Of a DNA stretch of 10,081 nt, positions 1-6,600 are shown in pieces. Under the pieces are notes generated by a model. That model worked only from the letters and a program-made list of their open reading frames with translations, was not told the origin of the DNA and did not search any database. Every line of letters starts with the position of its first letter. Positions within the stretch are counted from its first letter, which is position 1. Source of the DNA: Euryarchaeota archaeon UBA226 (GTDB taxonomy: Archaea > Thermoplasmatota > Poseidoniia > Poseidoniales > Poseidoniaceae); NCBI GenBank assembly GCA_002505935.1, contig DAWL01000041.1, forward strand, positions 13,488 to 23,568, in the 5' to 3' direction. The position numbers and the translations under genes were made by a program.

Positions 1-24
1 CCCGACCGGATTTGAACCGGTGAT
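1..24 (-). repeat. Partial copy of tRNA-Val 3' end (T-arm and acceptor fragment), att-like
   Basis: These 24 bases match 1175-1198 exactly, which is the part of the tRNA-Val gene covering the variable-loop edge, the whole T-arm (5-bp stem, TTCAAAT loop) and four acceptor bases. Identity stops at base 25, where the real tRNA continues into its anticodon arm and this copy does not. I found no anticodon stem or matching 5' acceptor strand in the next 60 bases, so this is a tRNA fragment and not a complete gene. A short D-arm-like stretch on the minus strand (bases 28-38) might be a decayed tRNA body. The copy runs off the left edge, so its full length is unknown. It may be an attachment-site duplication or a relic of another tRNA sharing the T-arm. 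Confidence 0.6.
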
Positions 25-60
25 TGTCCTCTGAACTATATCACCTCGATACCGGTAACA

Positions 61-70
61 AAATAAAATA
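61..70 (+). promoter_or_regulatory. TATA-like A/T box for a leaderless transcript
   Basis: The stretch AAATAAAATA is centred about 24 bases upstream of the ATG at 89. That is the spacing expected when an archaeal TATA box drives a transcript starting at or next to the start codon. No Shine-Dalgarno-like GGAGG or GGTG lies between this box and the ATG, which also fits a leaderless message. The call rests on composition and spacing only. Confidence 0.35.
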
Positions 71-88
71 CAAACAATTAGAAAAATC

Positions 89-1069
89 ATGTCAGGCGCA
101 ACGTTTAGTCCAGATGGACAATGGATGTGGAATGGAACAGAGTGGATTCCAGCACCCCCACAATCCAATGTTTTACCAGAATCGTCAATAAATCAAGAAC
201 AGGTTTCTTCAGTTGCAAATCAAACTGGAGTAAACTCTAATCAATTGGCGCAGGTAGCACCATATTTTGATCAAAATCAGGACGGAGTTTTGCAACACTC
301 AGAACTGCAACAAGCTGCAATGGCAATATCACATTCGCCCACTGCACCTGTACCCGTGCAAAATCCACAACCTGCAATGCAACAACCCGCAATGCAACAA
401 CCCGCAATGCAACAACCCGCAATGCAACAACCCGCAATGCAACAACCTGCAATGCAACAACCTGCAATGCAACAACCTGCAATGCTTGCACCTGAATCTG
501 GAATGAACAAAAAAATGATTTTCGCGGGTATATTGACAATCGTTCTACTAACAGTAGTGTTTTTCGTTTGGAAAGCAAATCTTGGAGGAGAAAGGGTTGA
601 ACCAGAATCTAATGAGATTCATGGAACTTGGACTTTCTGTGAAGGTAATTGCGTAGCCGAAGCAGGGGATTCGATATACAACGTTACTTTTGCAAAAGAT
701 GGAGACTTATCTCACCCACAATGGCCTGTACCTGGATATCAAAGCACTAGTTGGTCAATTGATCAAGAAAAAATAGAATGGACCATTGTTTACAACTCGA
801 CTGTGGAATTCCAATATGTAGGGGAATATGAAATTAAAAATGATGTTCTATACATTGCCTTTGACACAATAAATCAGAATAATAACGGAGTTGTTAGTGA
901 AACTGAAACTGCTTTGATGGGCTTTGTTGCTGTTAGAGAAGAACCAATCATTGCTTCGGGATATGACATCGCCACCTTCTCTCAAATTATAGAGGATAAC
1001 AAGCCGACACCTGAATGGTTCCTTGAATATCTCGGAATGGCAGATCTTGCAGATGAACAAGAATCATGA
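89..1069 (+). CDS. Single-pass membrane protein with EF-hand loop, PAMQQ repeat and extracellular C-terminal domain
   Basis: No known gene recognised. The 326-residue protein is modular. Residues 5-24 hold a Trp-rich motif (DGQWMWNGTEW, then a Pro-rich turn) like the short W-G-x-x-W modules seen at ends of membrane proteins. Residues 61-72 form a complete calcium-type EF-hand loop with D61, N63, D65, G66, S69-71 region and E72. Residues 95-129 are seven perfect PAMQQ copies plus a partial eighth, a likely flexible linker. Residues 143-161 are one transmembrane helix, preceded by KK, so the N-terminal part is probably cytoplasmic. Residues 175-285 form a beta-rich, lipocalin-like domain starting GTWTFCEGNC, with Cys184 and Cys188 able to form a disulfide and sequons at N198 and N236, fitting an extracellular side. 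The gene stands alone, is flanked by tRNA-derived repeats and is visibly more A/T-rich than the genes to its right. The start at 89 is set by the TATA-like spacing and the good N-terminal motif. Function is unknown; calcium sensing or adhesion would be guesses. Confidence 0.85.
   Translation: MSGATFSPDGQWMWNGTEWIPAPPQSNVLPESSINQEQVSSVANQTGVNSNQLAQVAPYFDQNQDGVLQHSELQQAAMAISHSPTAPVPVQNPQPAMQQPAMQQPAMQQPAMQQPAMQQPAMQQPAMQQPAMLAPESGMNKKMIFAGILTIVLLTVVFFVWKANLGGERVEPESNEIHGTWTFCEGNCVAEAGDSIYNVTFAKDGDLSHPQWPVPGYQSTSWSIDQEKIEWTIVYNSTVEFQYVGEYEIKNDVLYIAFDTINQNNNGVVSETETALMGFVAVREEPIIASGYDIATFSQIIEDNKPTPEWFLEYLGMADLADEQES
371..485 (+). repeat. 15-bp in-frame tandem repeat encoding PAMQQ
   Basis: Seven full 15-base units (CCYGCAATGCAACAA) occupy 371-475, followed by the first ten bases of an eighth (476-485). 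The only variation is the third base of the Pro codon: CCT in unit 1, CCC in units 2-5, CCT in units 6-8. This block pattern implies recent duplication or slippage of groups of units. The length is a multiple of three, so copy-number change would not break the frame. Confidence 0.97.
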
Positions 1070-1127
1070 TTTCCGCAATAATGATTCACCATGTAAATCG
1101 TGTTACTAATGTGAGAAGAAAGATTTC

Positions 1128-1170
1128 CCTCCCAATATTTGTTGCATGTTCAAAACAAAGATTGGGGAGG
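1128..1170. terminator. Long imperfect hairpin abutting the tRNA-Val 3' end
   Basis: The arms 1128-1143 and 1154-1170 pair over 15 bp with one A-G mismatch and one bulged G, closing a 10-base loop (1144-1153). The right arm ends exactly next to the tRNA discriminator base at 1171. Read on the minus strand, the hairpin is the immediate trailer of tRNA-Val and is followed by a pyrimidine-rich stretch (AAATCTTTCTTCTC), so it could end or help process the tRNA transcript. On the plus strand it lies about 60 bases after the stop of the 89-1069 gene. Archaeal termination relies mainly on T-runs, so a recombination or processing role is also possible. Confidence 0.4.
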
Positions 1171-1243
1171 TGGGCCCGACCGGATTTGAACCGGTGATCC
1201 ACGCCTTGTAAGGGCGTTGTCATAACCCCTAGACCACGGGCCC
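1171..1243 (-). tRNA. tRNA-Val (anticodon UAC)
   Basis: On the minus strand this folds as a full cloverleaf. The acceptor strands GGGCCCG and CGGGCCC pair perfectly over 7 bp, and the discriminator is A. The D-arm is GTC...GAC with GG in the loop. The anticodon stem ACGCC/GGCGT encloses loop CTTACAA, giving anticodon UAC, which reads Val codons. The variable loop has 5 nt, and the T-arm is ACCGG-TTCAAAT-CCGGT. There is no intron, and the CCA end is not encoded because the genomic bases after the discriminator are CCT. The gene serves translation. Its T-arm is duplicated at the left end of the window. Confidence 0.97.
1175..1198 (-). repeat. Second copy of the 24-bp tRNA-derived direct repeat
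   Basis: This is the copy inside the intact tRNA-Val gene that matches bases 1-24 exactly and in the same orientation. The two copies bracket about 1.17 kb containing a single gene. Duplicated tRNA 3' ends of this kind are the usual mark left by site-specific integration into a tRNA gene. Confidence 0.85.
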
Positions 1244-1330
1244 CGCAATCCCGCTGCTGCGTCATCCCCCCTTGAAGGACTCGGCTGAGCAGTCAGCACC
1301 TTGAAGTGGCATGGATGGTGCCAAAGTAGC

Positions 1331-2020
1331 ATGGATGAGGCGGTTAGCGCCCTTGCAGCGCGCCTGGCTCGACGCCTGAAGGCTGTAGATGGAACCATCT
1401 GCTGTGCAGAATCTTGTACCGGCGGACTACTCTCCAGTACGCTTACAGACTTGTCTGGAGCAAGTTCTTGGTATCGACAATCATGGATTACTTACACCAA
1501 CGAAGCAAAGCAAAAGCATCTAGGTGTCCCCGAGGAGACTTTGGAAAACCACGGTGCAGTTTCAGCAGAAGTTGCTTTGGCAATGGCCAATGGGGCTAGG
1601 GAACGAGCTGGAACAACATTGGCGATTTCGATAACCGGTATTGCAGGACCCACAGCAGATGCTACCGATAAGCCGATTGGCGTAGTCTATGTCGGTGTTG
1701 CAACCCCTGATGGAGAGCGTGCAAAACAGGCACGATTTGGAGGATCAAGGCAAGAGAACAAGGAATCCTTTGTTACCTTCGCTCTACAATTCGCCATCGC
1801 ACAATGGGACTACTTGCGCGCTAAGGATGCAAAAGCAGAGGCTGATGCGCAAGAAAGAAAGGAACTGATTCGAATGAGAGAAGAAGAGCAACGACTCAAG
1901 AGAGTTGTTGATGAAGCCAAAGCCAAAGCTGATGCTCCATGGCAAGATCAAGTATGGGGTCAGTCTGATGATGATCGAGATATTGGTGGAGATGTCGAGT
2001 GGGATAGTTCCTCTGAATGA
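1331..2020 (+). CDS. pncC: PncC/CinA C-terminal family nicotinamide-nucleotide amidohydrolase with coiled-coil tail
   Basis: The family deamidates nicotinamide mononucleotide to nicotinate mononucleotide, recycling NMN into NAD synthesis in the cytoplasm. The hallmark CAESCTGG motif contains the catalytic Ser (about residue 28). It is followed by the family pattern SSWYRQSWITYTN, the GAVSAEVA segment, and SITGIAGP with KPIGVVYVG, which completes the roughly 155-residue domain. It is a stand-alone domain without the N-terminal MoaB-like half of full CinA. After about residue 160 comes an unusual 60-70 residue extension: an Ala/Lys/Glu/Arg-rich predicted coiled coil, then an acidic Asp/Ser/Glu tail. 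I chose the ATG at 1331 because it begins directly before the conserved helix and has GGTG about 10 bases upstream. An in-frame TTG at 1301 would add ten residues of non-family-like sequence. It lies 52 bases before the polymerase subunit gene on the same strand and may be co-transcribed. Confidence 0.88.
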   Translation: MDEAVSALAARLARRLKAVDGTICCAESCTGGLLSSTLTDLSGASSWYRQSWITYTNEAKQKHLGVPEETLENHGAVSAEVALAMANGARERAGTTLAISITGIAGPTADATDKPIGVVYVGVATPDGERAKQARFGGSRQENKESFVTFALQFAIAQWDYLRAKDAKAEADAQERKELIRMREEEQRLKRVVDEAKAKADAPWQDQVWGQSDDDRDIGGDVEWDSSSE

Positions 2021-2072
2021 ATTCTGAGTTCTCTATCGAAAGCCTTGAAGGACTCCACTTCAGGGTACGTTC

Positions 2073-3605
2073 ATGGTCGATGAGTTATGGCAGTCCATCT
2101 TCGACCATTGCCTAGAGCATGGAATCCTGATTAAACGAGAAGTCAAGTATAAATTGCTGCAATTAGATGACCCTATGGCAGTTGTCAAAGCCGCAGAACC
2201 GGGATTCTTGACACTTGATGACGTCACCTTGCCTGTCAACGTTTCACCCTTGGTGGAAAAGCCGCAAGACTTGGCACGTACAGTCGCCCCAATAGTAGAG
2301 AAAGAACCCGTTTCAGTAATGCGTGCCCATGGCCTTGCTGATTATGACATGGATGATTTTCCGATGTTGGCAAAAGATGCCTCCAGCGATGTTGAAGTGC
2401 ACTGGGACATTACAGGGAATAGCACTACTGAGGGTAAGATGCCCGATATCCGTTCCTGTTTCAATGACCGATTGAAACGCATCAAGCAGATGATTATCAA
2501 GACGGGTATGCCATCTAGAGCAAGCGACATCGCTAGACTTCAAGCAGAGAGGCGACGATATACTGGCTTTGAGAATATAGCCTGTGCCATCGGTCTGGTA
2601 AGCGACCCTAGAAACACCAAGAATGGACATCTCATCTTTGAATTGGAAGATCATAGTGGGTCAATGGTTTGTCTATTGCGTAAGGATAACGAAGACCCGA
2701 ACCCAGTGGTAAAATCTGGAATAATGCCAGACAATGTGATTGGAGTATCCGGCTCCTTCAGCAGAGATGGTGATCTATTCTATGTTGAAGACTTACATTG
2801 GCCTGAAGCACCCCTTAGAACTCGCACCCATGCTGAGCAAGGCGTCAGCGTTGCCTTCCTATCGGATATCCACGTAGGTTCCAAGACTTTCCTTGAAGCA
2901 CAATGGCATAAGATGGCCAAATGGATGAATGAAGACCCTCTTGGACACACCATCAAGTATCTCATACTCTCTGGAGATGTGGTTGACGGGGTGGGTATCT
3001 ACAAGGATCAAGACAAGGAATTGGCGATTACCGACCTCTTTGCACAATATTCACACTTCGCTAAACTAATCGAATTGTTACCTGATTGGGTAGAGTGTAT
3101 TCTTCTGCCAGGAAATCACGATGCCGTACGCCCTGCAGAGCCTCAACCAGCACTGGACCCTGAGATTCAACAAGATTACAATACTACTAGATTCGTAGGT
3201 AACCCCTGTGAATTTTCCTTACATGGAGTCAGGTTGTTGTCATATCATGGTAAGAGCATCGACGACTTCGTTGCTGGAATGCGTACAATCAGTTACGGAA
3301 AACCTGTCGATGCTATGAAACAGATGTTGTTGCAAAGACACTTGGCCCCGCAATGGGGTGGCAAAACTCCGTTATCTCCCGAACCGATGGATAATCTCGT
3401 CATTTCAACTATTCCTGATATCTTCGTTACCGGACACGTACATGGACATGCATGTATCAATCATCGAGGCACCACCCTCATCTGCAGCAGTACTTGGCAG
3501 GATCAAACCTCGTATCAGCGCATGTTGGGATTCCAACCACAACCTTGTATTCTTACAGTGGTCAATCTAGGAACTCACAAGACGGCCTCTATTCCATTCG
3601 CATAA
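2073..3605 (+). CDS. polB: DNA polymerase D small subunit (DP1), Mre11-like 3'-5' exonuclease
   Basis: DP1 is the proofreading exonuclease subunit of the archaeal replicative polymerase D and partners with the large subunit DP2, which is not in this window. The 510-residue protein has a helical N-terminus (about 1-45), an acidic linker, an OB-fold region (about 165-245) and a calcineurin-like phosphoesterase domain (about 258-490). All metal-binding motifs are intact: D265 and H267 in SDIHVG, G301-D302 in LSGDVVDG, N348-H349-D350 in PGNHDA, H392 in SYHGKS, and H455/H457 in TGHVHGH. This implies an active nuclease. The signature ending with STWQDQTSYQ and FQPQP is typical of DP1. The start ATG at 2073 is supported by conserved N-terminal helix residues; only a weak AGGG lies upstream. 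The protein is in the lower part of the usual DP1 length range. Its stop codon abuts the stop of the convergent GH57 gene. Confidence 0.95.
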   Translation: MVDELWQSIFDHCLEHGILIKREVKYKLLQLDDPMAVVKAAEPGFLTLDDVTLPVNVSPLVEKPQDLARTVAPIVEKEPVSVMRAHGLADYDMDDFPMLAKDASSDVEVHWDITGNSTTEGKMPDIRSCFNDRLKRIKQMIIKTGMPSRASDIARLQAERRRYTGFENIACAIGLVSDPRNTKNGHLIFELEDHSGSMVCLLRKDNEDPNPVVKSGIMPDNVIGVSGSFSRDGDLFYVEDLHWPEAPLRTRTHAEQGVSVAFLSDIHVGSKTFLEAQWHKMAKWMNEDPLGHTIKYLILSGDVVDGVGIYKDQDKELAITDLFAQYSHFAKLIELLPDWVECILLPGNHDAVRPAEPQPALDPEIQQDYNTTRFVGNPCEFSLHGVRLLSYHGKSIDDFVAGMRTISYGKPVDAMKQMLLQRHLAPQWGGKTPLSPEPMDNLVISTIPDIFVTGHVHGHACINHRGTTLICSSTWQDQTSYQRMLGFQPQPCILTVVNLGTHKTASIPFA

Positions 3606-6600
3606 TCAAATGCGGTCATTCTTGCGGCCACGGAACATTGCGAGAGTAGTCAAGAGTACTACGAATAACACAATCACCTGCACTACTGGATCAGCAAACA
3701 GATTCACTTCACCCGACTTGGCCTTTTCATTCTCCTCATCGACAGCATCACTCTCTTCGACTTCAAATTGTTGGATGCTGCTGCTATTGCTATTTCCAGA
3801 TGCATCGCTGGCCTCCACCACTAGATTCCATGTTCCAACGGCAAGTGGTTCACTAGTCAAAAAGTGGTTCTTATCGAGAGCCAAAGCCGAACCCTCCAAC
3901 ACGATTTCAGTACCGCCCTTGGTCAATATTACTCGCTCGCTAGCCTTTTCAGATGTATACCACGAAATCATTACTCTACCACTCTCATCCACGACGCTGA
4001 GAATATTGAGTATCTCAGGTGGCGTCTCGTCAATCTCAGAAGAAGTGTTGAAGGCCAGAGATATCGGATCAACACCTTCTACGCTAATATTGCAAGTATA
4101 GGCAGTTCCTGTTGCAAGACCACTGATCGAAACTTGATGGTTTGTACTTGCTGAACTGCTTACTGAAGCATCCCCACAAGCAACTTGAGCAGTTGCTTCC
4201 CTAGTTGTTTGAAAAGTAATGATGGCACTGTTTGCTGTTATTCCATCCACCATTGCCCCGAACACCTGCTGCGCCAACTCAGGAATCTCAATTCCTGTTA
4301 ACACCGCATATCTCTGTTCTGAAACCGAGTAATCGGACAACATGGCATTCTGACTAACACTTTCCTCGGTCAACATATCGAGGATGTTGGGGTCGTAATC
4401 AATTCCATCCACAGAAGATGGGTCTGCGCCACCACCCAACCTCCAAGTCCCTGCTTGATCATCAACATCCCTCCATTTTCCGGGGCCGAAGCCATCTTGG
4501 CTTCCTAGAACTATGACGTATCGATAGTCAGCAACATCAGAACCCAATACCTCTTTGTTGACCGTTATGCTGATGACTTCGCTATCAGAATCGGCTGAAA
4601 CTTCAATTCCCCTAGCCAAGGTCTCTCCAGTCTCTGCAATGACCGCCTTGACCGCTCCAGGTTCTCCGGTCGCAGATATCGCAACCTCCCATGCCCAGTC
4701 ATCGTGCACAACTGCATTAGCGCCTTCCAACATCTCAGTTCTACCATATGATGTGGGTCCTTGGTCAACGTAAATCTGTACGATTTGATGGCTGAATCCA
4801 TTGCTCATGGACCAGATATTGGTGATGTCTTCAACCTGTAATTCAAAACGCGCATTCCAAGAACTCTGATGGATTTTGACATTCTGAATATCCCACAGAT
4901 TACCATCCGCAGCAAAATCGCTTGCTAATGGTGCAGTTATTGCCCCATCCCGATCAGCATCCCCAGTTTCATCATCCAAATCGAGGAGAGTTATCCACTC
5001 CTCAAGGTCCGGCAGAACTACTTCGGCAGGGGCCCCGGGTGCCATCTCTAATTCTGTACCATCACCTTGGGCAGTTGAATTAGCAATCGAGGTAACCACC
5101 TTCAAACGCGTCGTATACCTCGGAGCAAGTCCTACTTCAGACCATGGAATACTGAACTCATAAACATCCTGAGCAGCGCAACCACCAAGAGTAGAAGATG
5201 AGGAATATACCCACTTTTCGTTATCTCCAACCTTGCCCTTGGCCTCGAATAGGTTCCACTTGGCCCTGCCATCATCTCTTAACTCAGAGAAATCAAAGGA
5301 GACCATGTACTTGGCAGGGAAGCCGAGAATCTCATTTCCATAATAGGTGCGGAAATTAGTTTCCACTTCATTGAAATTGATGGCATTTGATTGCATGAAA
5401 TATATCGAAAGGTCGGGTTCACCCGACTCCCAAGATAATATCTCCTCAGGTAGAGCATCAGGCATGTCCACTCTGAGGTGTAGATTACTGGAATCATAAC
5501 CCACGTGGAAGGAAGTGATATCCATCGGTACACCATTCATGTTGCTCGCATCATACCTTGCAGCATCATCCCATTCTCCCGGCAATGCCAAGCCATCAAT
5601 CATTGGTTGCATGACCCCCCCATAAGGCGTATCGAATGGCGCAGGGTTAGTCCAAAGGTCGAGAAGATAGGGCGGAAGATCGAGACCTACTGCTTTGTAG
5701 ATGTTCGAAAGATGTACCTTGAACAGGGTATCCCACAACTCATCATAGCCGCTATCCTGATCTAGACCGTACCACCAAAACCAATCCGAACCTTCAGCGA
5801 TGTACAATGATTCCCAAGCAGAAGTCAATCCGGAGTGAGTAGGATTGTCTGCTTCAAATGCGACCAAGGCTTTACGCGCTTCTACCAATCGTTGCCAAGC
5901 CAGAGACTCTTCCTCTTCACCAGCCCATGTGGAAAGAGTTCCATCTATCCACGAACCTTCGTTGATTACGTCGATGCTTTGAGTCGCCTGATTATCTTCA
6001 AGGAATTCGGAAGGCGTCATGGTGCGAATCGTCGGATGACTTTCCAATCTAGAATACCATTCCTGCATGAAAGGCCTTGCTCCATCATGATGTTGGAACT
6101 CCGACATGAACATCCAATTCTCTCCATCCAAAGCGACAGTCAAGATGTGTTTACTTGGGTCCTCTCCGGCATCGATTAACTCCTGTCTGACTCCATCAAT
6201 GTGAGCGATGAAATCGGAAACTGCGGCTTCTGGAGTCATCGAACCGTATTGGAAGGCGATGCGATCTGAAATCACGCGGTCTCGGAAGAAGGCTGTAATC
6301 TCGCCACCATCTTCTCCTGTAACCGTCCATGGACTAGCCAGTACAGTTGCATCTTCAGGATTTGGATGACTGCCGTCAGACATGGTCGAACGCGCTAGAT
6401 TCTCTTCGTCTGTGACAAACCAATCAACTCCTGCATCGACGAGTGGCTGAATCATTGCAGGAGAAGTCGATTGCTCACTCGGCCACATTCCCGTTGGACG
6501 GAAGCCCATGTGCGAAGTGAACATGTCCATACCCCTCTGCAAATGCTCGGCTGTATCATCCGGCCAAGCATCCTTACGTACAGTAATGCCATCCTCTTCA

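Noticed and set aside
1..72. A complete second tRNA gene at the left end
   Set aside because: Only the T-arm and four acceptor bases are tRNA-like. No 5-bp anticodon stem with a 7-base loop and no complementary 5' acceptor strand could be placed, with or without a simple anticodon intron.
371..485. CRISPR-like array
   Set aside because: The units are contiguous 15-base copies with no spacers and are translated in frame, so this is a coding minisatellite.
237..578. Minus-strand and alternate-frame open frames across the PAMQQ region (VALQV, CCIAG and QCNNP repeat proteins)
   Set aside because: They are produced by the 15-bp repeat being open in several frames. Only the frame at 89-1069 has a start context, domains on both sides of the repeat and plausible composition.
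1301..1330. TTG at 1301 as start of the amidohydrolase
   Set aside because: The extra ten residues (MKWHGWCQSS) do not resemble the family, and the ATG at 1331 directly precedes the conserved first helix.
1150..1398. Arg-rich 82-residue open frame on the minus strand
   Set aside because: It runs straight through the tRNA-Val gene and the start of the amidohydrolase gene, and its Arg-rich composition is that of a shadow frame.
1270..2055. 13-base exact repeat CCTTGAAGGACTC at 1270-1282 and 2043-2055, upstream of both the amidohydrolase and polymerase subunit genes
   Set aside because: About one exact 13-base match is expected by chance in 10 kb, and the distances to the two start codons differ (48 and 17 bases). 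A shared regulatory site would need the motif to recur at other promoters.
3610..4101. Plus-strand open frame of 163 residues over the end of the GH57 gene, and similar ones up to 8119
   Set aside because: All lie antisense to the GH57 coding frame, which has a signal peptide, intact motifs and a membrane anchor; the antisense products are Ser/Thr-rich and resemble no family.
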